DNA of 64,000 bases from contig NZ_JAZHLI010000001.1 of NCBI RefSeq assembly GCF_036549475.1, positions 1 to 64,000 on the forward strand, given 5' to 3'. Below are positions 33,509-42,579 of the stretch, in pieces; the first letter of the stretch is position 1, and every line of letters starts with the position of its first letter. The notes under the pieces are model-generated. The model did not search any database, had not been told where the DNA came from, and worked only from the letters and a program-made list of their open reading frames with translations. The DNA comes from Aurantimonas sp036549475. Lineage in GTDB: Bacteria > Pseudomonadota > Alphaproteobacteria > Rhizobiales > Rhizobiaceae. A program made the position numbers and the translations under genes.

Positions 33509-34687
33509 ATGCCTAGCCTCAGAGCGCTTTTCGCCGTCTTGTCGCGCCTTGCCCCGGTCCGGGGTCTTGCGGCTCTGGCGCCGGCATTCGCCATCGCCGT
33601 CCTGATGATGGTCGCCACGTCGAGTGCCGGCCATGCCCAGAGTTCCGTCCGGCCGCCGGACAACGCATCCTCGCCGGTCGGCGGCGCGGTGCCGGGCGAG
33701 GCGCTCGGCACGACCTCCGACACCGAGATCTGGCGCGCGGTGCGCCAGGGCATTTCGGGCAGCGTCTCGATCCCCGACAAGAACGCCGCCGTGCTGGTGC
33801 AGTCGGAGGGCGAGTCCTGGCGCCTGCTGCGCAATGGCCCGATGTTCGACTATCTCGGGCTGGCGATGATCGGCATGCTGGTCCTGCTTGCCCTGTTCTT
33901 CGCCATTCGCGGGCGTATCCGCGTCCAGCATGGCCTCGCCGGCGTCACCATCAAGCGCTTCGGCCTGGTCGAGCGGACCGCCCACTGGGTGATGGCCCTG
34001 TCCTTCATCGTCCTGGCGATCAGCGGGCTGAACATCTCCTTCGGCCGCGAGCTGATCCTGCCGCTGATGGGCAAGGAAGCCTTCGGGGCGATGTCCGGCT
34101 TCCTGAAGCTGTCGCACAATTATGTCGCCTTCGCCTTCATGGGCGCCCTCGTCGTGGCCTTCGTCCTGTGGATCGCCCACAACATCCCCTCGCGCACCGA
34201 TTTCGTGTGGCTGATGAAGGGCGGCGGCTTCTTCTCCAGGGGCGAGCATCCGCCGGCCCGCAAGTTCAATGCCGGCCAGAAGATCATCTTCTGGCTGGTG
34301 ATGATTGGCGGCCTGTCGCTCAGCGTCTCGGGTTGGGCGCTGCTGTTCCCCTACGAGCACGCCTTCTTCAGCGACACCTTCGTCGCCCTCGCCGCCATCG
34401 GCCTCGACGTGCCCGCATGGCTCGGCCTGCCCGGACCGCCCTATTCGGCCATCCAGGAGCAGCAGTTCAATGCGATCTGGCACGCCATCATGGCGGTGTT
34501 CATGGTCTGCGTGATCTTCGGCCACATCTATATCGGCACGATCGGCATGCAGGGCGCCTTCGCGGCCATGGGCAGCGGCGACGTCGACCTCAACTGGGCC
34601 CGGGAGCATCATGCATTGTGGGTCGACGAGGTGCTGGAGAAGGACGGGCGGCCCCAGGCAGGCGCGCATCCCGCACCCGCGGAATAG
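33509..34687 (+). CDS. fdhC: Formate dehydrogenase gamma (cytochrome b) subunit
   Basis: This is the membrane di-haem cytochrome b that passes electrons to quinone, 392 residues. An N-terminal hydrophobic segment and a periplasmic stretch precede four core transmembrane helices: YLGLAMIGMLVLLALFFAIRG, ERTAHWVMALSFIVLAISGLNI (His), FLKLSHNYVAFAFMGALVVAFVLWIAHN (His) and the later FNAIWHAIMAVFMVCVIFGHIYIGTIG (His residues). The order matches FdnI/FdoI-type subunits, with a longer N-terminus (about 110 residues). It lies 136 bases after fdhB. Confidence 0.93.
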   Translation: MPSLRALFAVLSRLAPVRGLAALAPAFAIAVLMMVATSSAGHAQSSVRPPDNASSPVGGAVPGEALGTTSDTEIWRAVRQGISGSVSIPDKNAAVLVQSEGESWRLLRNGPMFDYLGLAMIGMLVLLALFFAIRGRIRVQHGLAGVTIKRFGLVERTAHWVMALSFIVLAISGLNISFGRELILPLMGKEAFGAMSGFLKLSHNYVAFAFMGALVVAFVLWIAHNIPSRTDFVWLMKGGGFFSRGEHPPARKFNAGQKIIFWLVMIGGLSLSVSGWALLFPYEHAFFSDTFVALAAIGLDVPAWLGLPGPPYSAIQEQQFNAIWHAIMAVFMVCVIFGHIYIGTIGMQGAFAAMGSGDVDLNWAREHHALWVDEVLEKDGRPQAGAHPAPAE

Positions 34688-34709
34688 CGGCCGGACCGAT
34701 GCCATCAGC

Positions 34710-36113
34710 ATGGGCCCGGCGTTGAGACCGGCGGCGCTCGCCGCGATCCTCTTCCTGTCGTTGGCGGCGGATCCCGCCGGCGCCGCAGACCTGCCGGACC
34801 GGCTCGTCGGCCATGGCGGACCGGTCAAATCCGTCACCCTCTCGCAGGACGGCACCCGTGCGCTCACGGCCTCCTTCGACTATTCCATCATCCTGTGGGA
34901 CATGTCCGGTGTGGACGGCACCGTTTCGGCGCGCCTCGCCGGTCACGAGGCAGCGGTCAACGACGTCGCCTTCGTCCCCGGCACGGACCAGGCGGTCTCG
35001 GTCTCCGACGACGGATCCTTCGTGATCTGGAACCTGGCCACCGGCAACCTCGAACAGCGGATCACGGATACGCCGGTCAAGGTTCTCGACGTCGCCGTCA
35101 GCCTCGACGGCCGTTTCGCCGCCGCGGCACGCTGGGACGGAACGGCCCGGATCTTCGACATCGCGGACGCGACGGAGATCGCCCGCGCCGACGGCCACCA
35201 GGGCAACGTCAACGCCGTCGCCTTCTCGCTCGATGGCCGGCAGCTCTTCACGGCCGGCAATGACGGCACGATCCGCGAATGGCCACTGGATGAGGGTCGC
35301 ATCGCCGGCACGTCGCGGCTGCTCTACAGCCATGGCTGGGGCATCACCGTGCTCGCCCCCCTGCCCGGCGGCTCGCTGCTGGCCTTCGGAACCCAGAACG
35401 GCGTGACCGGCCTCGTCGATCTGCCGACACTGGAGACGGTCGAACTCGCCGCGAAGGAGAACCCGGTCCTGTCGATCGCGGCCTCGCCCCGCGCCGGCTG
35501 GTTCGCCACCGGCAGCGCGGACGGACGCATCCGCGTGTTCGACACCGATACGGGCGCGCTGGTCGAGGAATATGGCGACATCTACGGCCCGGTCTGGGGC
35601 CTCGCCTTCACGCCGGATGGCAGCCAGCTCTATCGCGTCGGGCTCGACGATTTCGCCATCCGCTGGCAGGTGGAGCCGCGCCAGCGCATGGAAGCCATCC
35701 AGTCGGTCTATCCCCGGCGGTTCCAGGCGCACGATCTGGACGATCCCGGCGAGAGCGAATTCCTGCGCAAATGCTCGGTCTGCCACACGCTGACGCCCGA
35801 CGACGGCAACCGCGCCGGGCCGACGCTTTACCGGCTGTTCGGTCGCAAGGCCGGCACCGTGCCGGGCTATGCCTATTCCCGGGCGCTGACGGAATCCGAT
35901 ATCGTCTGGACCGCGGAAACGGTATCACGCCTGTTCGACCATGGGCCCGACGTCGTGACGCCGGGGACGAAAATGCCGGTGCAGCGCCTCAAGAGCGTGG
36001 AACGGCGCGACGCGCTGATCGCCTATCTGCAACGGGCGACCGCAGCCGACGCCGACAATCTGCCGCCGAGCGAGCGGCCTGCACCACAACCGGGGGAGAC
36101 GATACCGCAATGA
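34710..36113 (+). CDS. WD40-repeat/cytochrome c fusion protein
   Basis: This is a periplasmic protein of 467 residues with a signal peptide (MGPALRPAALAAILFLSLAADPAGA), seven or so WD40 blades (HGGPVKSVTLSQDGTRALTASFDYSIILWD; HEAAVNDVAF; HQGNVNAVAFSLDGRQLFTAGNDGTIREW) over about 30-340, and a class I cytochrome c domain with haem motif CSVCH at 355-359 and a probable axial Met in PGTKMPVQRL. The start is ATG 34710. It follows the cytochrome b subunit closely and overlaps the next gene, so a role as electron acceptor, donor or scaffold for formate dehydrogenase is inferred. Confidence 0.9.
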   Translation: MGPALRPAALAAILFLSLAADPAGAADLPDRLVGHGGPVKSVTLSQDGTRALTASFDYSIILWDMSGVDGTVSARLAGHEAAVNDVAFVPGTDQAVSVSDDGSFVIWNLATGNLEQRITDTPVKVLDVAVSLDGRFAAAARWDGTARIFDIADATEIARADGHQGNVNAVAFSLDGRQLFTAGNDGTIREWPLDEGRIAGTSRLLYSHGWGITVLAPLPGGSLLAFGTQNGVTGLVDLPTLETVELAAKENPVLSIAASPRAGWFATGSADGRIRVFDTDTGALVEEYGDIYGPVWGLAFTPDGSQLYRVGLDDFAIRWQVEPRQRMEAIQSVYPRRFQAHDLDDPGESEFLRKCSVCHTLTPDDGNRAGPTLYRLFGRKAGTVPGYAYSRALTESDIVWTAETVSRLFDHGPDVVTPGTKMPVQRLKSVERRDALIAYLQRATAADADNLPPSERPAPQPGETIPQ

Positions 36114-36238
36114 AGGCATTTCTGCTGAGCGTGGCCATCGTGCTGATCATCGCGCTGGGGGTCGGCTTGCTGCTGGACAGCGAGCTGGAGCAATCGGCCA
36201 GCGAGGCCTATTCGACCGAAAACGTCCGGTTGGAATAG
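36110..36238 (+). CDS. Small single-pass membrane protein
   Basis: This is a 42-residue protein with one transmembrane helix (FLLSVAIVLIIALGVGLLLDSELEQ) and a short polar tail (SASEAYSTENVRLE). The ATG overlaps the stop of the WD40-cytochrome c gene (ATGA), which supports translation. It may anchor or stabilise the formate dehydrogenase complex; no family is recognised. Confidence 0.7.
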   Translation: MKAFLLSVAIVLIIALGVGLLLDSELEQSASEAYSTENVRLE

Positions 36239-36373
36239 GCGCGACCGACCGGCGCCGTCCGACTCCCCATTGGCCACCACGGCCAGCCCGGGAGGGCGGA
36301 TTCGGTGCTGCCGCACGCGATACCAGCGGATCGCTTCGGGCGGATCCGCGAAACACAATCAAGGAACAGATCA

Positions 36374-36565
36374 ATGAGCGAAGACGCCTTCAACATGTCA
36401 CTGCGCAAGTTCCTCAAGCAGGTCGGCGTGACCTCGCAGCGCGAGATCGAGGAACTGGTGCGCACGGGCAAGGCCGGCTCGGGTCCCCTGAAGGTGCGCA
36501 TGCATCTGACCGCCGAGGGCGAGCCGCTGGACCATGTGGTCGAGGGTGAAATCCAGCTGCCGTGA
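36374..36565 (+). CDS. DUF6494 family protein
   Basis: This is a 63-residue cytoplasmic protein (MSEDAFNMSLRKFLKQVGVTSQREIEELVRTGKAGSGPLKVRMHLTAEGEPLDHVVEGEI) matching the DUF6494 family that travels with formate dehydrogenase operons of alpha- and betaproteobacteria. Function is unknown. The stop overlaps the GTG start of the next gene, so the pair is translationally coupled. The intergenic stretch upstream is 135 bases. Confidence 0.82.
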   Translation: MSEDAFNMSLRKFLKQVGVTSQREIEELVRTGKAGSGPLKVRMHLTAEGEPLDHVVEGEIQLP

Positions 36566-37329
36566 CGCTGCGCCAACACGCTTCTGTTCCCCTGGCCGAC
36601 CCGCAATTCCCGCCGGCCTTCACCGGCCATCCGGTGGCCGCCGGACACGATCCGTTCGGCGCGGCCGTTCAGGCGGCGATGACGGGAACCCACGGGGCGG
36701 GCGACCTCTTCTGGAGCTGCGACACCGATCGCGCCGCCGCCGCCATCGTGCTGGAGCCGGATGTCGCACTGTCGCAGGCCGCGCAGATGCTGCCGTTACT
36801 GATGGTGGCGATCGCCGACGCGCTGGGTGGGATCGGGCCGCCCAATCTCGCGCTGACCTTTCGCTGGCCGGGCACCATCCTGGCCAATGGGGCCGTCATC
36901 GGCGGCGTGCGCCTGCATGCCTGCGGCGCCCGCGATCCTGCATCGATCCGGGAGCGCTTGGTCGCGGGCTTCGCGCTGACCATTGCGGCGTCGCGGAACG
37001 GGCCAGCCGAGCCCGGCCACGATCTCGCCGCGACGGCGCTGATGGAGGAAGGCTGCGGCGAGATGGACCGGACCCTGATCATCGAGGCTGTGGCCCGGCA
37101 CTTCCTGTCGTGGATCGACGACTGGACCCATGACGGGTTCGGGTCCGCCCACCAGAGCTGGACGGCCCGCACCGACGCACGCGGCGAGCCTGTCGAGATC
37201 GTGCTCGGCGACACGATCCATCGCGGCACGATGATCGGCCTCGACGAGAGCGGCGGGGCCCTTCTGACCATCGGGGAGCACACGATGCTGCTGCCCCTGA
37301 CCGACGCCGTGACCGGAGCCGACGCCTGA
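36562..37329 (+). CDS. Biotin/lipoate-ligase-fold protein, probably catalytically altered
   Basis: This is a 255-residue protein of the biotin/lipoate--protein ligase family found in formate dehydrogenase operons. The ligase core is recognisable (MVAIADALGGIGPPNLALTFRWPGTILANGAVIGGVRLHA), but the catalytic Lys of the KWPND motif is replaced (FRWPGT) and I see no GRGRxG nucleotide loop before it (GDLFWSCDTDRAAAAIVLEP stands there). A C-terminal beta domain (about 205-250) remains. It may bind a cofactor or protein partner during enzyme maturation rather than attach biotin. It begins at a GTG overlapping the preceding stop and ends overlapping the next start. Confidence 0.8.
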   Translation: MTLRQHASVPLADPQFPPAFTGHPVAAGHDPFGAAVQAAMTGTHGAGDLFWSCDTDRAAAAIVLEPDVALSQAAQMLPLLMVAIADALGGIGPPNLALTFRWPGTILANGAVIGGVRLHACGARDPASIRERLVAGFALTIAASRNGPAEPGHDLAATALMEEGCGEMDRTLIIEAVARHFLSWIDDWTHDGFGSAHQSWTARTDARGEPVEIVLGDTIHRGTMIGLDESGGALLTIGEHTMLLPLTDAVTGADA

Positions 37330-38378
37330 TGCAGAGGGACGCAAACCCCACGAAGCCCCAGGGGCGTGTCGTCTGGAAATCGGCCGGCCTGCACCTGACC
37401 CACCGGCTGAACAATGGCTGGCTCGCGGTCACGCCGGCCTTCCTGCGCGCCTATTATACCCGGCCTGAAATCCACCCCATCGAGGAAAGCTGCGACAACG
37501 AGCATCGCCTGTTCGAGCGGCTGATGGAAACGCCCGACGCGGCGGTTGCGGAATCCGATCTCGCGGCGCTGGCCGATGCCGATACGGCGGACAATTACCG
37601 CATGCTGCTCGCCTATCGCGACCATCTGTTGCGGCACGGCTCGATCGAGGCGGGCTATCTCGCCCTGTTCCGCCCGGACGCACCGCGCGTGCCGCCGGTC
37701 TTCATCGAGCAGTTGGTCCATCTGATCCTCGGCGGCCTGCTGGCCGAGGAGACCGATCCCTTCGTGCTGCGCGCCGCCGAACTGTTCTTCCGTGACCAGA
37801 TGGCGACGACCGGCGACGGACAGCTGACCCTGGCCGACGCGGAAGTGGTCGAGATGTATTCGGAATCCGGCGGCCTGGGTGGGCTCGGCTCGCTCCTGGC
37901 CGAGGCCGGCACCCCGATGCGGGAAGTCTCGCTCGACGTGATGAGCGAGGAGAACCGCGAGGCCTATTGGGGCCGCGCCGACCAGTTCAATTTCGCCCTC
38001 GATTTCCGCTTCACCCAGCCCGGACAGGACGCGCTGGCGCGCGTGATCGAACGCTGGGTCGAGCATTTCCTGCGCCTGCCGGTGCGGGTCCAGGCGATGC
38101 AGTCGATCACCGACCAGCACTGGTCCTGGCATGTGGGCCTCGACGCCGAGTCCACGCAGATCCTCAACGCCCTCTATGACGGCCAGAGCGTCGACGAAGA
38201 GCGTCTCGCCCGGATCGCGGCGCTCTTCCGCATGGAGTTCAAGGAGGACGGCCGTATCCTGGAGACCATGCGCGGCAAGCCGGCCTATCTCGGCGTGTCG
38301 GTGACGCCGGCCGGTCTCATCCGGATGAAACCCCAGAACCTCCTGACCAACCTTCCCCTGAGATCCGGCGTCCAATGA
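37329..38378 (+). CDS. DUF6352 family protein
   Basis: This is a 349-residue soluble protein of unknown function matching the DUF6352 family of formate dehydrogenase loci. The N-terminus (VVWKSAGLHLTHRLNNGWLAVTPAFLRAYYTRPEIHPIEESCDNEHRLFERLM) and the C-terminal PQNLLTNLPL are typical. No metal or nucleotide motif is clear. The ATG overlaps the preceding stop (TGATG-type coupling). It is expected to assist maturation or regulation of the enzyme. Confidence 0.78.
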   Translation: MQRDANPTKPQGRVVWKSAGLHLTHRLNNGWLAVTPAFLRAYYTRPEIHPIEESCDNEHRLFERLMETPDAAVAESDLAALADADTADNYRMLLAYRDHLLRHGSIEAGYLALFRPDAPRVPPVFIEQLVHLILGGLLAEETDPFVLRAAELFFRDQMATTGDGQLTLADAEVVEMYSESGGLGGLGSLLAEAGTPMREVSLDVMSEENREAYWGRADQFNFALDFRFTQPGQDALARVIERWVEHFLRLPVRVQAMQSITDQHWSWHVGLDAESTQILNALYDGQSVDEERLARIAALFRMEFKEDGRILETMRGKPAYLGVSVTPAGLIRMKPQNLLTNLPLRSGVQ

Positions 38379-38391
38379 GCAAGGAATCGAC

Positions 38392-38691
38392 ATGACGACA
38401 TCATCGCACAACGTCGCGAATTCGCCCTGGATGCGCCTTGTCGCGCTGGTCATCGCCATCGCGCTCGGTGTCCTCGCCTTCCTCATCTGGACGAACACCG
38501 GGGAGTGGGTCCCCGGCGTCCAGGAACGCGGGGAAGCGCTCGGCGACCTGCGGGTCGATGCCGACGTCGCGGCCTGCCTGGACAAGCGCTTCGCCGACAT
38601 CGCCGTGATGGTCGAGCAGGATCTGATCACCGCGGAGGCGGCCGAGAAGTCGCGCACCGACGCCCGGTCCCTCTGCTACCAGCGCAATTAG
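38392..38691 (+). CDS. Small membrane protein of the formate dehydrogenase operon
   Basis: This is a 99-residue protein with one N-terminal transmembrane helix (WMRLVALVIAIALGVLAFLIWTN) and a soluble domain of about 60 residues containing two Cys (AACLDK and SLCYQRN) that could form a disulfide if periplasmic. It starts 13 bases after the DUF6352 gene and is probably the last gene of the operon, converging on the multi-ferredoxin gene. Function is unknown. Confidence 0.72.
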   Translation: MTTSSHNVANSPWMRLVALVIAIALGVLAFLIWTNTGEWVPGVQERGEALGDLRVDADVAACLDKRFADIAVMVEQDLITAEAAEKSRTDARSLCYQRN

Positions 38692-38750
38692 GGCCGCTGT
38701 GCATCCAACAGGACGCACGAGCTTCCGGATCACGCCATCGGCTGTGACCC

Positions 38751-40793
38751 TCAGTCGACGCTGAGGAAGTCGTCGATCGTCAGGCCCCGCTTGCCGGCTT
38801 CCAGATAGTCGTCCGTGGTGCGGACCTTGGGACGCTGGGCGATGGCGAAGGGATCGCCACCGTCGGCGGCCAGCGATTCCAGGCGGCAGCTCTCGCACAT
38901 GTGCAGCAGTGCAACGCGCTCCTCGGTCTGGAACATCCAGTGCTTGCCGCCGAGCGTCTCCCGGACCCGGTCGAGCATGCCGCGGGCGGCGAAGGGCTCG
39001 CCGCAGCGGGTGCATTCGGCCGGCTCGTCCTCGTTCAGCGTGACCGGCTGCATCACGGTCGGTGCCAGATTGTAGCGCGGGTCGAGGGCGATCGCCGTCT
39101 CCGGGCAGGTCGCGGCGCAGATGCCGCATTGCACGCAGGCCGATTCGACGAAGCGCAGCTGCGGCTTCTCGGGCGTGTCGCGCAGCGCGTCGGCCGGACA
39201 GGCCGAGACGCAGGCCATGCAGAGGGTGCAGCGCTCCTTGTCGACGAGGATGTTGCCGTAGGGCGCGGACGCCGGCAGGCGGATCAGCTCGTCCGCCGGG
39301 GCCCGGCCGGCCCCCGCGACGATCGCGATCGCGGCGCGGGCCACCTCGCGCTTGCCGCCAACCGGCGAGAAGGCGGTGCGGGCGATTTCCGGTACGGCCT
39401 GATGGTCGTACAGCATCGCCTCGACGATCTCCGGGTCGCGCTCGCAGATGATCCGCACGCGACCGGGCGCATGGCCGAGGCCGGAAAGCAGCGCGTCCGT
39501 CAGCGCGATTTCCTCCTCGAGTGCATGCAGCTCGCCCGATTTGCGCGGATCGACCAGGACGACGAGGGAGCGGATGCCGGCCGCCAACGCCGCGGCAATC
39601 AGATCGTGGCCGAGGGCCGTGGTCGAATGCATTTCCAGCGGAATGACGTTCGCAGGCAGGCCGCGGCCGAACCGCGCCATGGCGTTGATCAGCGCCGAAC
39701 CGTGCTCGCGCTCGTGGACCATCAGCACCGGCGCTTCGCCGCCCGCCGCCAGATAGGTCCGGGCAAGGGTCTGCACGCGCTCGATCGACTGGGCGCGGGC
39801 CGGATAATCGTAGGAGACCGCGCCGGTTGGACAGTGGGCGGCGCAATTGCCGCAGCCGCCGCAGATGGCCGTGTCGATCAGGATGTTGTCGCCATCGGGC
39901 GTGATCGCGCCCGGCGGGCAATTGTCGATGCACTTGGTGCAGCCGGTCTTCCGGGACCGCTCATGGGCGCAGATCGAGGCGTCGTAGCTGACATAGATCG
40001 GCTTCTCGAACTCGCCCTCATAACCGCTCGCATCGAAGACGGCGCGCATGACGGCTGCGGGATCGGCCGGATCGGCCCGGAAATAGCCGTCGCGTCCGGT
40101 CGGCCGCGGGAACAGCGGCGGTCCGCCGGCCATGTCGAACAGGACGCTGCAGGTCGACTTGGCACCGTTGCGCGGCAGCGCGAATTGCGGCTCCCCGCGC
40201 GACGACGGCAGCATGGCGGCGTAGTCGTCCACCACGATCTCGAAGCCGCCGAGCGTGCCGGTCGCCGAGACGACCCTGCCGCGGAACACCGGGAAATCGA
40301 GCACCTCCGGCAGGAGAACGTCCTCGGCATCGGTCAGGAGCAGCGTGACCGAGAGCGTCCGGTTGAGCAGCGCCGCGGCGTCGAAGGCCCTTTGGCCGCG
40401 TCCGGTCACCAGGCAGAGCCCGTCGCTGTCGATCGCGCGCAGGCGCGCCGGCGCCACCGGCAGCGAGGCGGCGCCGATCAGCGCGGCCATCTTCGGCGCG
40501 ATCGATCCGCTGTCGGCCGTCCACCCGGCCATTTCGCGGATATTGACGAAAGCGGTGACGTCCCGCCCCTTCTCCTCGGCAATCTCGGCGAAGAGCGGGC
40601 TCTCCTGGGTACAGGCGACGATCACGGGACCGCCATCCTCCATCGCGCCCTCGAAGGCGCCAATCTGGCTCCGGCACAGATGGGTGTGAACCGGCAGTTC
40701 TCCTCCGCCCAGGGCACGGCCGATCGCCTTGCCGTCCACCTGCATGGTCTTCTCGCAGTTGCAGACCAGAATCCGTTGGCTCGTCGCGCTCAT
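38751..40793 (-). CDS. Multi-cluster ferredoxin-type protein (4Fe-4S)
   Basis: This is a 680-residue cytoplasmic protein with several iron-sulfur sites. An N-terminal half (ILVCNCEKTMQVDGKAIGRAL) is of the type annotated as 4Fe-4S protein near formate dehydrogenases. It contains ferredoxin motifs CTKCIDNCPPGAI and CGGCGNCAAHCPTG near 290-330, then an MvhD/HdrA-like middle, then CTLCMACVSACPAD and CVQCGICAATCPE near 530-570, and a CTRCG and CESCR pair toward the C-terminus. It is divergent from DUF3305/3306. It may supply electrons for cofactor sulfuration or link formate oxidation to a soluble acceptor. Confidence 0.82.
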   Translation of the reverse strand: MSATSQRILVCNCEKTMQVDGKAIGRALGGGELPVHTHLCRSQIGAFEGAMEDGGPVIVACTQESPLFAEIAEEKGRDVTAFVNIREMAGWTADSGSIAPKMAALIGAASLPVAPARLRAIDSDGLCLVTGRGQRAFDAAALLNRTLSVTLLLTDAEDVLLPEVLDFPVFRGRVVSATGTLGGFEIVVDDYAAMLPSSRGEPQFALPRNGAKSTCSVLFDMAGGPPLFPRPTGRDGYFRADPADPAAVMRAVFDASGYEGEFEKPIYVSYDASICAHERSRKTGCTKCIDNCPPGAITPDGDNILIDTAICGGCGNCAAHCPTGAVSYDYPARAQSIERVQTLARTYLAAGGEAPVLMVHEREHGSALINAMARFGRGLPANVIPLEMHSTTALGHDLIAAALAAGIRSLVVLVDPRKSGELHALEEEIALTDALLSGLGHAPGRVRIICERDPEIVEAMLYDHQAVPEIARTAFSPVGGKREVARAAIAIVAGAGRAPADELIRLPASAPYGNILVDKERCTLCMACVSACPADALRDTPEKPQLRFVESACVQCGICAATCPETAIALDPRYNLAPTVMQPVTLNEDEPAECTRCGEPFAARGMLDRVRETLGGKHWMFQTEERVALLHMCESCRLESLAADGGDPFAIAQRPKVRTTDDYLEAGKRGLTIDDFLSVD

Positions 40794-40873
40794 GACTTCT
40801 CCCCTTTGTCGATGAGGAATAACACGTTACGCTGTTTCCGGCGGGTGAAAAGCGAACTCGCAGGCAGCGAAAG

Positions 40874-41431
40874 GTGCGCCATTTGGCCCGTGAACTGACG
40901 ATCATGCTGGGTGTTCTCGCCGAACGGCGCCGATCCGTCTCGCGATGGGCGAAGGACTACTGGATTCCGGTGGGAATCGCGCCCGGCGCCGGTGGCCCGT
41001 CGGAAGGCGACGTGATGCTCAGCGACGACGAGCGGACCCGCTACTTCATGGGCGTGCACGCCCTCACCTGCCATGCCGCCGACACCGAAGCCTATGTGCA
41101 CAATTTCAACAGCCAAGTCCCGGCGCTGTTCATCGTGCTGCGCCGTTCGCCGTCGGACGGCACACGGCCCCTGCCCTGGTTCGTCCACAGCGTGACCGCC
41201 TCGCCCTATCTGGCCCAGGATTACGACGACAGCGGCGAGGACATCGTCGAGCGCGTGCCCATGCCGCCGGACATCACCGCGACGATCAAGGATTTCGTGA
41301 ACCGCTACCACCAGGAAGAGGAGTTCAAGAAACGCCGGCGCGACCGGCTGGATCTCGAGGATCACAAATTCGGCAAGGAGCCGATCTTCCTGCAGCGCGA
41401 GAAGCCGGCCGGAGGCAATCTGGATGGCTGA
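40874..41431 (+). CDS. DUF3305 domain protein
   Basis: This is a 185-residue protein of the DUF3305 family (LAERRRSVSRWAKDYWIPVGIAPGAGGPSEGDVMLSDDERTRYFMGVHALTCHAADTEAYVHNFNSQVPALFIVLRR ... PSLAQDY-type YLAQDYDDSGEDIVERVPMP). Such genes are seen only beside formate dehydrogenases and encode presumed assembly factors. The start could be GTG 40874 or ATG 40904. It overlaps the DUF3306 gene by 8 bases. Confidence 0.82.
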   Translation: MRHLARELTIMLGVLAERRRSVSRWAKDYWIPVGIAPGAGGPSEGDVMLSDDERTRYFMGVHALTCHAADTEAYVHNFNSQVPALFIVLRRSPSDGTRPLPWFVHSVTASPYLAQDYDDSGEDIVERVPMPPDITATIKDFVNRYHQEEEFKKRRRDRLDLEDHKFGKEPIFLQREKPAGGNLDG

Positions 41432-42155
41432 CGGACCGGAGGACGGCGACAACTTCCTGTCGCGCTGGTCACGGCGCAAGCGCGACGTCGAGGCGGCCGA
41501 AGCCGCAGAAACCCAGCTACCTGAGGCCGCCGAGATCGACCCGGAGGCCCTCGCCCGCGAGGCGGAAGAGCTGGAGCAGAACCGGATCGCGGCGGAAGCC
41601 GTCGACATCGATTCGATGAAGGCGGGGGACGATTTCGGCCTGTTCCTCAAGCGCGGCGTTCCCGATCTCCTGCGCCGCAAGGCCCTGCGCAAGCTGTGGC
41701 GCTCCAATCCGGTCTTCGCCAATCTCGACGGGCTCAACGACTACGACGAGGATTTCCGCAATCCCGCCCACAATCGCTACACCTCGCTCTGGCAGCTCGG
41801 GCGCGGCTTTCTCAGCATCGAGGAACAGGACACCCAGCGGGCGACCGGCCGGCTGACCCGTCCGGAGCCCGATGCCGACGAACTGGCCGCCGGGACCGAC
41901 GATCAGATCGCAGCGGACGAGATGGCAGACACGGAGGAAAGCGGCACCGAAGGCGTCTTGCGGGAAGAACCGCAGACCGACCAGGCCGGCGCCGATACTG
42001 GCTCGGTGCCAGCCACGGACGACGCGTTCACCCCGCCTGCCAAAACGGGCGAGCCACCCGCGGCCACGCCCGAGCCCATACCTGTCGCGCGTGCCGAAAC
42101 ACCAGCACCGTCGCCCGCGCGCCGTGTGTCAATCCGCCAGCGTCTGCAGGGATAG
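41424..42155 (+). CDS. DUF3306 domain protein
   Basis: This is a 243-residue protein of the DUF3306 family. The N-terminal half (DNFLSRWSRRKRDVEAAE ... MKAGDDFGLFLKRGVPDLLRRKALRKLWRSNPVFANLDGLNDYDEDFRN) is the conserved domain, and the C-terminal half is acidic and Pro/Thr-rich and probably disordered. It is coupled to the DUF3305 gene. Known only by context as a formate dehydrogenase accessory protein. It converges on a DUF3144-like gene. Confidence 0.82.
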   Translation: MADGPEDGDNFLSRWSRRKRDVEAAEAAETQLPEAAEIDPEALAREAEELEQNRIAAEAVDIDSMKAGDDFGLFLKRGVPDLLRRKALRKLWRSNPVFANLDGLNDYDEDFRNPAHNRYTSLWQLGRGFLSIEEQDTQRATGRLTRPEPDADELAAGTDDQIAADEMADTEESGTEGVLREEPQTDQAGADTGSVPATDDAFTPPAKTGEPPAATPEPIPVARAETPAPSPARRVSIRQRLQG

Positions 42156-42167
42156 GTCGGCGGCGAA

Positions 42168-42458
42168 TCAGAGATCCGGATCGGCCAGATGGTTGCGGAG
42201 CATCTCCTTGTAGACGGCCGCCATCTCCTCGATGAAGACCTCGTGGTCCTCCACTTCCTGGACCTTGTTGCCGACGAAGGCGTTGTAGCGGGCCGCGGCG
42301 TAGAGAAACGCCATGTGGATGTCCGTCGCCAGGACCTTCTGGTTGGCGCGGTTGGCGACGTCGATGAAGCGGTCGGCGAGCTTCACGAAGGCGTCCGGAT
42401 CGAGCGTCGCGGGCGTGCCTGCGGCCCGTCGCTGCTTTCGGTTTCCCTGGGCTTCCAA
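42168..42458 (-). CDS. DUF3144-like small protein
   Basis: This is a 96-residue cytoplasmic, helical protein (DPDAFVKLADRFIDVANRANQKVLATDIHMAFLYAAARYNAFVGNKVQE). The FIDxAN ... AFLYAAARYNAF core resembles DUF3144, a family without known function. An N-terminal basic segment (MEAQGNRKQRRAAGTP) precedes it. It is convergent with the DUF3306 gene and diverges from mrp. Confidence 0.75.
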   Translation of the reverse strand: MEAQGNRKQRRAAGTPATLDPDAFVKLADRFIDVANRANQKVLATDIHMAFLYAAARYNAFVGNKVQEVEDHEVFIEEMAAVYKEMLRNHLADPDL

Positions 42459-42579
42459 ATCGTCGGGCCTTTTCGTTCGCGCGATGTGATCCGCGCCGGC
42501 CCGCCCCAGGATCGCGATTGGCCAGGAGCGGCATTTGCCCTAAGAGACGCGGACCCAAGTCATAGCAGCGAGAGACCCT

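Noticed and set aside
30073..33834. A very long open frame (over 1200 codons) on the minus strand across the formate dehydrogenase genes
   Set aside because: It mirrors the plus-strand genes codon by codon, has no family similarity and skewed Ala/Arg/Gly/His composition. Such antisense frames are expected at this G+C content.
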